Assembly (NCBI RefSeq): GCF_025943985.1
Contig: NZ_JAPCWE010000003.1
Span: 124,001 to 188,000, forward strand
Direction: 5' to 3'
Source of the DNA: Anaerorudis cellulosivorans
Lineage (GTDB): Bacteria > Bacteroidota > Bacteroidia > Bacteroidales > Dysgonomonadaceae
Length of the DNA stretch: 64,000 nucleotides
Positions within the stretch are counted from its first letter, which is position 1. The number at the start of each line of letters is the position of its first letter. Both the position numbers and the translations under genes were made by a program. The notes beneath the pieces are model-generated. The model did no database searches, was not told the origin of the DNA, and was given only the letters and a program-made list of their open reading frames with translations. Shown piece by piece: positions 9,975 through 18,700 of this stretch.

Positions 9975-11432
9975 TTAATTTTTTGAATCGATAGGGGTAA
10001 TTTTATATCCGAGTACTTTCTCCAAATCGGCTTTAGCAGCCAAATAATCGTAAATGGCATTTTTGTATTGCAGCTCTGCATTCGTAACCGCCAATGCTGC
10101 AGCATTGAGTTCCACAATTGTTCCCAGACCGGTTTCATAGCGCTTCAAGGTAATTTCGTACCCTTTTTTTGCTTGCTCTACCGACGATTGAGTAGCCATA
10201 ATCTGCTTAACACTTTTATTGATCAAATCGATGTTGTTTTTTACCGCCAATTTGAGGTTCCTTTCCAGATCAACCCGTTGATAACGGAGTTGGGAAAGTT
10301 GAACTTCGGTCTGTTTCAGGTTATGATGACGCTGTCCTCCGTTGAAAATGGGTATCGACAAGGTAACCCCAATCGTGGAATACGGGTCCCATTTGTAATT
10401 GCTGAATTTGAAATCGTTGTTCTGACTGATGTACGTATACTGAAATGACGATACCAGCGAAGGAGCATATTGCAATTTCTGCATTTCATACAACTTCTGA
10501 ACTTTATTGGTTTGGAGATCAAATTTTTTCAAATCGCTGTTGCTCATCAGAGAGGTATCTGCAGGAATAATGGCATCAAACATCACCTCGTCATAATCGC
10601 TAAGCGTCCCAACCACTTTCAACGGTACATCATCGTCAATTCCCATAAGCATTTTCAACTGCAATTCGGCAATTTTCATCATATTCTCTGCCTGAAGGAT
10701 GCTCGGAATAAGACTTTTCAATCGCACTTCAGCAGTGATCACATCATACTCCGGTGCGATTCCCTGTTCATATTTGTTTTTAATATTTTCCAAATTGATC
10801 GAATCCGTAGCATACGTTTGTTTAAAAAGCAGATAACTGTCGTGCGCCAGCATAAAGCTGTAAAACGATTTGGTTACCTGATTAACCAAATTGATTTTCG
10901 ACGAGCGGGCTTGTTCCATAGCTAATTGAATATCCACTTCGCTCATCTGAATGTTTTTCCATAAGGATGGCACAACTAACGGCATACTTACGTTCACACC
11001 TCCCGTGTACATATTCCACCTGCCAACTTGGAATCCACCGTTACCATCTCCCCCCGATGGGGTCATCAATTTACCCAACACCTCGATAATTTCCAACTCT
11101 TCGGGCTCGAAATCTTCGGGGTTAACATCACCTCCCAGTCCGAACCCATTATCCATATACATGGTCTGTTTTTTGATAGTTCGTTGATACTGCCCAATCA
11201 AATTAATCTCGGGCAACAAAGCCCCATAAGCGCTCTTTTTGGCATATTGCATTTTGGTAATTTCCATATCGGCAACTTTCACCGTAGGATTTTCGTTTAA
11301 TGCTATTTCCAGCGCCGTATTCAAATCAATTGCCAAACTGTCTTTTTGCTGTGCTGTTGCTGTGGATAACCTAAATAATCCGCAAACAACAGTTACAAAT
11401 AAAATCGATTTCGGTTTCATCATTTTAAACAT
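9975..11432 (-). CDS. TolC-family outer-membrane efflux channel 1
   Basis: 485 aa with a signal peptide (about 1-27, cleaved near ATAQ) and two OEP repeats. Typical signature: LDLNTALEIALNENPTV-like start (DLNTALEIALNENP), paired coiled-coil halves and the C-terminal GLGTIVELNAAALAVTNAEL segment. Forms the outer-membrane exit duct of the tripartite pump. It begins only 2 nt after the tetR-like stop, so regulator and channel share a transcript. Confidence 0.92.
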   Translation of the reverse strand: MFKMMKPKSILFVTVVCGLFRLSTATAQQKDSLAIDLNTALEIALNENPTVKVADMEITKMQYAKKSAYGALLPEINLIGQYQRTIKKQTMYMDNGFGLGGDVNPEDFEPEELEIIEVLGKLMTPSGGDGNGGFQVGRWNMYTGGVNVSMPLVVPSLWKNIQMSEVDIQLAMEQARSSKINLVNQVTKSFYSFMLAHDSYLLFKQTYATDSINLENIKNKYEQGIAPEYDVITAEVRLKSLIPSILQAENMMKIAELQLKMLMGIDDDVPLKVVGTLSDYDEVMFDAIIPADTSLMSNSDLKKFDLQTNKVQKLYEMQKLQYAPSLVSSFQYTYISQNNDFKFSNYKWDPYSTIGVTLSIPIFNGGQRHHNLKQTEVQLSQLRYQRVDLERNLKLAVKNNIDLINKSVKQIMATQSSVEQAKKGYEITLKRYETGLGTIVELNAAALAVTNAELQYKNAIYDYLAAKADLEKVLGYKITPIDSKN

Positions 11433-11434
11433 TA

Positions 11435-12046
11435 TTATTGTTCGATTTGGTGTTTCATTAAATATTCATCCACTATTTTAATGCCTTTTTCCGTAGAAAT
11501 GCCCCGTATGAAATTGATCATCATGGTGGATGTTAATTCTGAAAATGAAAAAGGAGGTTTCTCGAGATACGATGCACGGATATAAACAGAAGTGCTTTCC
11601 TCCACAAGAAATGCCACGACTTTTACATTCAAATTCTCACGAATAACCCCTTGTTCTATCCCTTTTTGCAAAAACTTGATCAAAAAATCGTTGGCTTTAT
11701 TGTGCTCGTTTTTCAAGAAAGCATTTACTCGGGGATAATACTTATAAATATCTTCGTAAAACTTTACATTGACAAACGATGCGGTTTTGTGTATTTCCAT
11801 GATATGTAAAAAAACTTCGATCACATTATCGCATTGTTCCATAAATTCACGTACCAATTGGTTGCGTTGCTCAAACTCGTGTTTCAAATAACTCAAAAGC
11901 AAATCTTCCTTGTCTTTGAAATTTTCGTAGATGGTTCGTTTTGAAATACCCAACGACGAAGCCACTTCGTCCATCGATATGCTTTTTACGCCATATTGAA
12001 AAAACAAACGGCCGGCTTGCTGAATTATTCGATCTTTTATATTCAT
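11435..12046 (-). CDS. TetR-family regulator of efflux operon 1
   Basis: 203 aa if the start is the ATG at 12046 (MNIKDRIIQQAG). An upstream in-frame ATG at 12070 would add eight residues, but those look like leader sequence and the TetR domain begins at once after 12046. The helix-turn-helix is SISMDEVASSLGISKRTIYE followed by NFKDKEDLL. The C-terminal ligand domain is divergent. As first gene of tetR-tolC-mfp-rnd-PII it probably represses its own operon and releases on binding a pump substrate (inference from the family). Confidence 0.88.
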   Translation of the reverse strand: MNIKDRIIQQAGRLFFQYGVKSISMDEVASSLGISKRTIYENFKDKEDLLLSYLKHEFEQRNQLVREFMEQCDNVIEVFLHIMEIHKTASFVNVKFYEDIYKYYPRVNAFLKNEHNKANDFLIKFLQKGIEQGVIRENLNVKVVAFLVEESTSVYIRASYLEKPPFSFSELTSTMMINFIRGISTEKGIKIVDEYLMKHQIEQ

Positions 12047-12319
12047 TGCTATCTCAAAAAAACAGGGCAAAATTAGAAATTAAAACTCAAAAAATAAAAA
12101 CAGTTTTCCAAGTTTAACAATCTTTACACAAAATTCGCTGTAATCGCAATCTATAAAGGATTAAGGAAGAAATAAGGAAGAAGTTTTGAAGCACATTTTT
12201 TGATGAAAATCAATCGATAATCTATTATTTAACACTTTAGTAAAGATGTTTGTTTTCATGATTCGGAAACTTTAGCTATTTTTAGCACCTTATTTTGCTG
12301 TTTGTAAGATCCGTTTTAT

Positions 12320-13012
12320 ATGGAAGAAAAAAGAATAACACCATTTGCAGGATTCACTCCTCAAACGATCAGTTTTCTTCGTGAACTCAAAGAAAACAAT
12401 AACAAACAATGGTTTGAAGAGCACCGAACGATATACGAGAACGAACTGCTTCACCCGTTCAGGGCGCTCATCGGTATGATTTCGCCTGCCATGTACTCCA
12501 TCGATCCACGCTTTGAAATGCGTCCCAACCGAATTCTTTCACGCATCTACCGCGATATCCGATTTTCACAAAACAAAGATCCGTACAAAAGCTCCATGTG
12601 GATGAGTTTTCAGCGTACGGGTACCCAATGGGAATATTTTCCGGGATACTTCATGGAGCTCAATACCGAAGAATGCTGTTACGGATTGGGACTCTTTATG
12701 CCAAAACGCAAGGTAATGGATCGTTTTAGAGAAGAGGTAGAGTTTCAGCCCGAAACGTTCAGAGAAATGATAGAAAAAAAGGTATTGCAACGAGGCTTCA
12801 TTATCGAAGGAGAAAAATATAAACGACCTCTTCCCGGTAAACTTTCAGAGAGGTATCAACAATGGATACAACGCAAAAACTTTTATGTAATAAAAACACT
12901 GCCGCTCGACGATGAAAGAATTTATTCTGAAGCATTGGCACTTTTGCTGATCGATGATTTTACACAATTGGCCGATTTATATCATTTTTTGGCGGAAATT
13001 GCCGAAAGTTAG
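12320..13012 (+). CDS. DUF2461 family protein
   Basis: 230 aa matching the DUF2461/TIGR02453 family from end to end: the start FAGFTPQTISFLRELKENN, KQWFEEHRTIYE, then NRILSRIYRDIRFSQNKDPY and the glycine-rich LGLFMPKRK. No catalytic function is established for this family. It stands alone on the plus strand, divergent from efflux operon 1 across a 249-nt AT-rich gap. Confidence 0.85.
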   Translation: MEEKRITPFAGFTPQTISFLRELKENNNKQWFEEHRTIYENELLHPFRALIGMISPAMYSIDPRFEMRPNRILSRIYRDIRFSQNKDPYKSSMWMSFQRTGTQWEYFPGYFMELNTEECCYGLGLFMPKRKVMDRFREEVEFQPETFREMIEKKVLQRGFIIEGEKYKRPLPGKLSERYQQWIQRKNFYVIKTLPLDDERIYSEALALLLIDDFTQLADLYHFLAEIAES

Positions 13013-13056
13013 TGTTTGTGATAAGGTCAAGGCTGCTTCAACGATGCTAAGCCGAT

Positions 13057-13098
13057 GCTTATCCTTCGCTAAAAAGTACCTTAAAGCGAAGGATAAGC
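13057..13098. repeat. 14-bp inverted repeat (hairpin) before ispE
   Basis: GCTTATCCTTCGCT (13057-13070) pairs perfectly with AGCGAAGGATAAGC (13085-13098) around a 14-nt loop. It lies 45 nt past the DUF2461 stop. No T-run follows on either strand, so it is either a weak terminator or a small repeat element. Confidence 0.6.
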
Positions 13099-13301
13099 GA
13101 ACAAAGAGCGAGGAAGGTACAGCTTTGATACGAAGAAAACAGTTATCTTTATTGTGTGTCGTTCATCTGTAAATATAGATAAACTTTCATCAAACAGCCC
13201 GAATAAGCAATAATAGAATTTATATTCGGCTGTGTGCCGATTGAAAAATATCCTGTACATTTGTGTCTCATTCAAAATAAAGCAAGCAAAAAGTAACGGG
13301 T

Positions 13302-14210
13302 ATGATTTGCTTCCCGAACGCGAAAATCAATTTAGGACTTCATATCGTGTCTAAACGATCGGATGGATATCACGATATCGAGACCATTTTTTACCCTATG
13401 GGGTTAAAAGATGCGCTTGAAATTATTCCCATCGATCCCGGTTCCTTTAATCCTTCTTCGAATGAAAGGTTGTCTCATGTCTGCAATAAAGGATTCAATG
13501 GCCTTCATCCCTTCACCCTTTCTTCGAATGAACGGGGATTTCGATTTTTTCCTTCCGGTATGCCAATAGAAGGGGATATCGACGACAACATGGTAATCAA
13601 AGCATTCAACCTACTCGCAACAGAAAAACAAATCCCACCCATCGCTATTTATCTGCTGAAAAAAATCCCTTTCGGCGCAGGTTTAGGCGGCGGTTCGTCT
13701 GATGCGGCTTTCATGCTCAAACTGTTGAATGAGGCCTTTACATTGGGGTATTCCGAAGAGCAGCTGTGCAATTTCGCAGCCCGATTGGGAGCCGATTGTG
13801 CTTTTTTCATCAAAAACAAACCTGCCTATGCTTTCGGTATAGGAAACAAATTGGAAGAAATCGATCTTTGTTTGGATACCTACTATTGGGCGCTGGTAAA
13901 ACCGCCTTTCAACGTATCCACCAAAGAAGCGTATGCGATGATTACGCCTCGTCAACCCGAAATGTCGCTGAAAGAAATTGCCAAAAAGCCCGTTTCGGTG
14001 TGGAAAAACAGAATGAAAAACGATTTTGAAGTTCCGATTTTTAAAAAATATCCCCAACTTTGTACCATCAAAGAAAAATTATACGAACAAGGGGCAGTGT
14101 ATGCCTCCATGTCGGGCTCGGGATCCACCATATTCGGTTTATTTGAAAAGCCACCCCGACTCGAAAATATTTTCCCGGATTGTTTTGTATGGACAAATGC
14201 CGATTGTTGA
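13302..14210 (+). CDS. ispE: 4-diphosphocytidyl-2-C-methyl-D-erythritol kinase
   Basis: 302 aa GHMP kinase of the non-mevalonate (MEP) isoprenoid pathway, phosphorylating CDP-methylerythritol. Motif 1 is PNAKINLGLHIVSKRSDGYH (residues 4-23). The glycine-rich ATP loop is PFGAGLGGGSSDAAF (about 123-137) and motif 3 is SMSGSGSTIFGLF near the C-terminus. It is longer than the usual 270-290 aa because residues about 45-85 hold an extra loop bounded by two copies of SSNER, which looks like an in-frame insertion. It sits 19 nt upstream of the S9 peptidase. Confidence 0.93.
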   Translation: MICFPNAKINLGLHIVSKRSDGYHDIETIFYPMGLKDALEIIPIDPGSFNPSSNERLSHVCNKGFNGLHPFTLSSNERGFRFFPSGMPIEGDIDDNMVIKAFNLLATEKQIPPIAIYLLKKIPFGAGLGGGSSDAAFMLKLLNEAFTLGYSEEQLCNFAARLGADCAFFIKNKPAYAFGIGNKLEEIDLCLDTYYWALVKPPFNVSTKEAYAMITPRQPEMSLKEIAKKPVSVWKNRMKNDFEVPIFKKYPQLCTIKEKLYEQGAVYASMSGSGSTIFGLFEKPPRLENIFPDCFVWTNADC

Positions 14211-14229
14211 AATCAATAATTCTCTAATC

Positions 14230-16770
14230 ATGTACAGAAAATATGCGTTTTTAATCGCCTTTTTTTTTATTGCGCTCAATGCCGTAAGTCAACAAATCCT
14301 ATTGCCCGAACGGATTCGCTCATTCGGTCCGGTTGCTGTGCAAAAACCGGTATTCCTAGACAGTACCGACCTTAAGAACACCCCCTTTTCGGACGAAACA
14401 CTGCTTTCGTATTCCGTATCGGCTCCTCCTCACGAAAAATTTTCAAACACACTCACGCCCGACACAGCCGGTTTTTTTCATTTGCAAAAGCCGGAAAAAG
14501 GATATGCGTTTCAGTTGATTTCATTTTTTATCGACGCCGATCGATACGGAAAAGCAAAACTCACCGTTACCTCACCCCATCCACTCGAACTATGGATCAA
14601 TGATGTGAAAAGAGCCACTAAAACACAAGTGAACGACAGCCTTCACCTCTCCGGATCGGTCGATGCCACACTCAATGGATTTGTCAACAAGTCGCGCATT
14701 GTGATCAAAATGCTCACTTCATCCGATTATTCCGTTGACCCGGCAGTGAAAATAGAGCTTAAGCCCGACGAAAAAGACTCCCTTACCCAATACGCATTTT
14801 CCGATACCGCTATCCGAAGAATTACCATAAACGATATCCTGGACGGGAAGCGGGTAACCTCTTCCGAAATCTCGCCTCAAGGACGTTTTGTGTTGCTCCG
14901 CTATTCCGAAACATTACCGGGTGGCGAAAGGAAACGATATGTGGAAGTTTACGACAGCAAACAGAAACAAATTGTTCTTTCCGAACCCGACAGCCGCATG
15001 CAACTTGGTTGGATGCCAAAATCGGAATGCCTCTATTATGTTGCCGACAGTGAAAACGGAAGAACGCTATTCACCCTCGACCCGTTAAAAACCGAAACTA
15101 ACATCCTTGCCGAAAATCTTCCAAAAGAACGATTCTTTATTGCTCCCGACGAAAAATCGATGTTTTACTCCGTTAAAGAGACCCAAACCCTCAACAATCC
15201 GGCAGGACTGAAACGCCTGCTTTCACCCGAAGACCGACAACCGGGCTACCGAGATAAATATTACATCTATCGCTATTTTTTCGATACCGGTTTGTCGCAA
15301 CAACTCACCTTCGGAAAACAAACTGCCACGCTGAATGATGTGACAGCCGACGTAAAGCGATTGCTTTTTTCGGTTTCCAAAGAAGACCTTTCCGAACGTC
15401 CTTTCAGCAAAACTTCGATGTACATGATCGATTTGGAAACCATGCACATCGACACCCTCTGGCAAAACGAACCTTTTGCCTATTCGGCACGTTTTTCGCC
15501 CGACGGCAAACAAATCGTCATCCACGGTGCTCCCGAAGCATTCAACGGTATCGGCCTCAACATTAAAGAAGGGCAGACAGCCAACAGCTACGACACCCAA
15601 TCGTTTATCATGGATTTGGCAACAAAAAAAATCGAACCGGTCACCAAATATTTCAATCCCACCATCGATTCTCAGGTATGGAGTAGCAGCGACAATTTCA
15701 TCTATTACCGAGTGCAGGAAGGCGATTGCGAAAACGTGTACCGTTTCTCCCCAACTTCAAAAAAATTCGAGAAACTCCCACTCAACGAAGAAGTCATCCG
15801 TTCGTTCGATATTGCCGTCGATGCCCGACGTGCAACCTACACCGGCGTGAGTGCATCCAATTCCACACGAAGCTATTTGCTCGATCTAAAAACGTTGAAA
15901 TCGACGCTCATTGCCGATCCCTATGCCGAAAGGCTCGCCAAACCGGAACTCGGAGAAGTGAAGCAATGGAACTTCAAAAGCACTTTCGGTGACACCATCG
16001 AAGGCAGGTATTACCTTCCGCCCCACTTCGATCCCGACAAGAAATATCCACTCATCGTATATTATTATGGTGGCACAAGTCCCACACAACGCATTTTCGA
16101 GAGCACATATCCGCTACACGTCTATGCTGCTCAAGATTATGTGGTTTATACGCTGCAACCTAGCGGAACAACCGGCTACGGTCAGGAATTTTCGGCTCGC
16201 CACGTTAATGCATGGGGAAAACAAACCGCCGACGAAATCATCGAAGGGGTAGAAAAATTCGTGAACGCCCACCCGTTTGTCGACGGAACAAAAATCGGGA
16301 ACATCGGCGCTTCCTACGGCGGCTTCATGACGCAATACCTGCTTACCCGCACCAACCTCTTTACGGCAGCTGTTTCACATGCAGGTATCAGCAACATCAC
16401 CAGCTACTGGGGGCAAGGCTATTGGGGATATACCTACAGCTCGGGAGCCAGTGCAGGAAGCTATCCGTGGAACAATCCCCAACTCTATGTGGAGCAAAGT
16501 CCGCTCTTTCATGCCGACAAAATCGACACTCCACTGCTGTTGCTGCATGGGACGGCCGATACCAATGTGCCCATCGGCGAAAGTATCCAAATGTTCACGG
16601 CCTTGAAACTATTGGGAAAAACGGTGGAGTTTGTCCAAGTGGAAGGCGAAAATCATGGCATTTACGATTACGACAAACGCATCGCATGGAACAACACCAT
16701 CTATGCCTGGTTTGCCAAATGGCTGAAAAACGATTCGCGTTGGTGGGAATCGATGTATGGTACAGAATAA
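14230..16770 (+). CDS. S9 family prolyl oligopeptidase (dipeptidyl-peptidase-like), secreted
   Basis: 846 aa from the ATG at 14230. The frame is open further upstream but that part overlaps ispE, and the signal peptide (about 1-21, ending AVSQQ) begins at this ATG. The middle is a WD/beta-propeller domain (repeated YVEVYDSK and SARFSPDGKQ-type segments). The C-terminal alpha/beta hydrolase carries the catalytic triad: Ser695 in GASYGGF, Asp777 in GTADTNVP and His809 in GENHGIYDY. Such periplasmic serine peptidases cleave short peptides, in keeping with a protein-fermenting lifestyle. Exact specificity is unknown. Confidence 0.88.
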   Translation: MYRKYAFLIAFFFIALNAVSQQILLPERIRSFGPVAVQKPVFLDSTDLKNTPFSDETLLSYSVSAPPHEKFSNTLTPDTAGFFHLQKPEKGYAFQLISFFIDADRYGKAKLTVTSPHPLELWINDVKRATKTQVNDSLHLSGSVDATLNGFVNKSRIVIKMLTSSDYSVDPAVKIELKPDEKDSLTQYAFSDTAIRRITINDILDGKRVTSSEISPQGRFVLLRYSETLPGGERKRYVEVYDSKQKQIVLSEPDSRMQLGWMPKSECLYYVADSENGRTLFTLDPLKTETNILAENLPKERFFIAPDEKSMFYSVKETQTLNNPAGLKRLLSPEDRQPGYRDKYYIYRYFFDTGLSQQLTFGKQTATLNDVTADVKRLLFSVSKEDLSERPFSKTSMYMIDLETMHIDTLWQNEPFAYSARFSPDGKQIVIHGAPEAFNGIGLNIKEGQTANSYDTQSFIMDLATKKIEPVTKYFNPTIDSQVWSSSDNFIYYRVQEGDCENVYRFSPTSKKFEKLPLNEEVIRSFDIAVDARRATYTGVSASNSTRSYLLDLKTLKSTLIADPYAERLAKPELGEVKQWNFKSTFGDTIEGRYYLPPHFDPDKKYPLIVYYYGGTSPTQRIFESTYPLHVYAAQDYVVYTLQPSGTTGYGQEFSARHVNAWGKQTADEIIEGVEKFVNAHPFVDGTKIGNIGASYGGFMTQYLLTRTNLFTAAVSHAGISNITSYWGQGYWGYTYSSGASAGSYPWNNPQLYVEQSPLFHADKIDTPLLLLHGTADTNVPIGESIQMFTALKLLGKTVEFVQVEGENHGIYDYDKRIAWNNTIYAWFAKWLKNDSRWWESMYGTE

Positions 16771-16794
16771 TCGGAAAAATTATAAATTAAAAAA

Positions 16795-17799
16795 ATGACG
16801 CCATCAATCCCATATAAACTTCTTCATCGAAACGAACTTATATCCCGTTTAAATGCGTTGGGCAAATCGCGGATACCTTTTTTGTTTATTATCGATTTTG
16901 AAGGACAAAATGGCTATGTCATCAAATCGGATGAGCTGGACGATCGTTATGTAAGATTCGATTTTTCGGAAGAAACAGGGTTGAAAAAGAAAACCGACCG
17001 CCACACCGGAGAAAAAATCGAATGGAAAATCATGCCGATAAGTTTTGAAGAATACGATTCGAAATTTCAATTCGTAATGGATCAAATCCACAAAGGAAAC
17101 TCATATCTGGTTAATCTGACACAACCAACAGAGATACAAACAAATGCATCATTGCTCGATCTATACCGATTGGGCAATTCCAAATATAAACTTTGGTTGA
17201 AGGACAGGTTCACGGTATTTTCTCCCGAGATCTTTATCAAAATAAACAACGGCACAATTTCCACTTTTCCCATGAAAGGTACCATCGACGCTACTGTAGC
17301 CAATGCCGAAAACATCATCCTGAATGACCCAAAAGAAAAAGCCGAGCATGCCACCATCGTCGATTTATTGCGAAACGATTTGAGCATCATGGCCACCCAT
17401 GTCGAAGTAAAACGCTACCGATACATCGATAAACTTTGCACGAACAAAAACGAATTGTTGCAAGTAAGTTCAGAGATTACGGGCATATTACCCAGAAATT
17501 ATCACAACAGGCTGGGAGATATTGTTTTCTCGATGCTTCCGGCAGGTTCAATCAGCGGAGCTCCCAAAAACAAAACATTGGAAATCATTCGTCGGGCAGA
17601 AGATTATGAACGCGGCTTCTATACCGGCATTTGCGGCTGGTTCGATGGCAATAACCTCGACTCGGCCGTGATGATACGCTATATCGAACAAAAAGGGAGT
17701 CGATTCATTTTTAAAAGTGGCGGCGGAATCACTTCTCAAAGCAACAACAAAAAAGAATATCGAGAACTTATCGAAAAAGTATATGCCCCGATTTATTGA
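16795..17799 (+). CDS. pabB: Aminodeoxychorismate synthase component I
   Basis: 334 aa chorismate-binding enzyme for p-aminobenzoate (folate) synthesis. It makes aminodeoxychorismate from chorismate and ammonia. Signature segments: FPMKGTIDA (catalytic Lys of the PabB-type KGT motif), DLLRNDL, the active-site loop AGSISGAPKNKT and the C-terminal FKSGGGITSQS. It is shorter than E. coli PabB because the N-terminal Trp-binding domain is reduced. It overlaps the next gene (pabC-like) by 17 nt. The amidotransferase partner PabA is not in the window. Confidence 0.9.
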   Translation: MTPSIPYKLLHRNELISRLNALGKSRIPFLFIIDFEGQNGYVIKSDELDDRYVRFDFSEETGLKKKTDRHTGEKIEWKIMPISFEEYDSKFQFVMDQIHKGNSYLVNLTQPTEIQTNASLLDLYRLGNSKYKLWLKDRFTVFSPEIFIKINNGTISTFPMKGTIDATVANAENIILNDPKEKAEHATIVDLLRNDLSIMATHVEVKRYRYIDKLCTNKNELLQVSSEITGILPRNYHNRLGDIVFSMLPAGSISGAPKNKTLEIIRRAEDYERGFYTGICGWFDGNNLDSAVMIRYIEQKGSRFIFKSGGGITSQSNNKKEYRELIEKVYAPIY

Positions 17800-18409
17800 A
17801 AGCATAAAACTTCTCAACGGCAAATTTTATCGTCTTGAACTGCATCAAAATCGTATAAACAAAGTTTTCGATGACCATTTCAAGAAAGACAAAAAAATCT
17901 GTCTAAATGAATATATTTATGCTTCGCCTTTCCCGAAAAAAGGATTATATAAATGCCGTATCGTTTTCGACTCTGCTATCCGTAAGCTTGAATACATTCC
18001 GTACGAAGTGCGAAAAATTCGCTCTTTACGTCTGTTGGAAACCGACATAGAAACATTGCCTTATAAAAAAGAAGATCGGAGCAACCTGAACAATGCCTTT
18101 GCAAAACGAGAACACTGCGACGATGTTTTGTTGATCAAAAACGGTTTATTGACCGATACGTCTTTCTGCAATATTGCTCTTTTTGACGGTCATACTTGGA
18201 TTACCCCGCGCATTCCTTTAATTTATGGTGTGAACAGAGCCCAATTATTGGCAGAAGGAAAAATCATCGAAAAAGATATAAAAGCAGATGAACTCGCAAA
18301 CTTTTCATCCCTGCGATTATTCAACGCAATGATGGAATTTGGCGAATGCGAGCTCATCCGCTACATTATTCGAAAATATAATCATCAAGTTTCCATACAC
18401 ATACCGTAA
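17783..18409 (+). CDS. pabC: Class IV aminotransferase, aminodeoxychorismate lyase-like
   Basis: 208 aa from the ATG at 17783, which overlaps pabB by 17 nt. An earlier in-frame ATG (17717) lies deeper inside pabB and is less likely. The PLP fold-type IV pattern is present: the strand/lysine region YKCRIVFD, DDVLLIKNGLLTDTSFCNIA, TPRIPLIYGVNRAQLL and the late SLRLFNAMME segment. Lyase activity would convert aminodeoxychorismate to p-aminobenzoate and pyruvate. It is divergent and short, so substrate assignment rests largely on coupling to pabB. Its 3' end overlaps the convergent PII-like gene by 44 nt. Confidence 0.8.
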   Translation: MPRFIESIKLLNGKFYRLELHQNRINKVFDDHFKKDKKICLNEYIYASPFPKKGLYKCRIVFDSAIRKLEYIPYEVRKIRSLRLLETDIETLPYKKEDRSNLNNAFAKREHCDDVLLIKNGLLTDTSFCNIALFDGHTWITPRIPLIYGVNRAQLLAEGKIIEKDIKADELANFSSLRLFNAMMEFGECELIRYIIRKYNHQVSIHIP

Positions 18410-18671
18410 TCAGTTCGGCCGGATTGAATATCGAACCGTTTACCTTTTTAATACGGTTGACAAAATTGATTACTTTCTCTTCATCGTTCACCTGCATAAA
18501 AACCGCAGAATTATATCCCGGCCATACAGCAGTATTCAATCGGGGTTCGCTGCGCCTGCTTTTTGCCAACACCTGTTCGACGATCTGATATTCCGAAATT
18601 TTTTCCTCTTCGATTACTTCAACCAGTGTTTCGAGCATACTCACATTGCAAGTACAATAGATTAGTTTCAT
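18366..18671 (-). CDS. PII-like small protein, last gene of efflux operon 2
   Basis: 101 aa with the same small alternating alpha/beta layout as the protein at 5407-5700: strand KLIYCTCN, helix MLETLVEVIEEEKI, strand EYQIVEQVLA, a loop with NTAVWPGYNSA, strand VFMQVND, helix KVINFVNRIKK. The two share W-P-x-x-N-x-A and operon position but little else. It begins 29 nt after the RND pump stop. Its 3' end runs into the pabC coding region on the other strand. Sensory or regulatory partnership with the pump is inferred. Confidence 0.6.
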   Translation of the reverse strand: MKLIYCTCNVSMLETLVEVIEEEKISEYQIVEQVLAKSRRSEPRLNTAVWPGYNSAVFMQVNDEEKVINFVNRIKKVNGSIFNPAELITVCVWKLDDYIFE

Positions 18672-18700
18672 ATCTGAATAGTATCTTTTTGTTTTATATA

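Noticed and set aside
12082-12107. AAAACT/AGTTTT inverted repeat as operator for the first tetR gene
   Set aside because: Arms are short and AT-rich in an AT-rich region; no counterpart at the second tetR.
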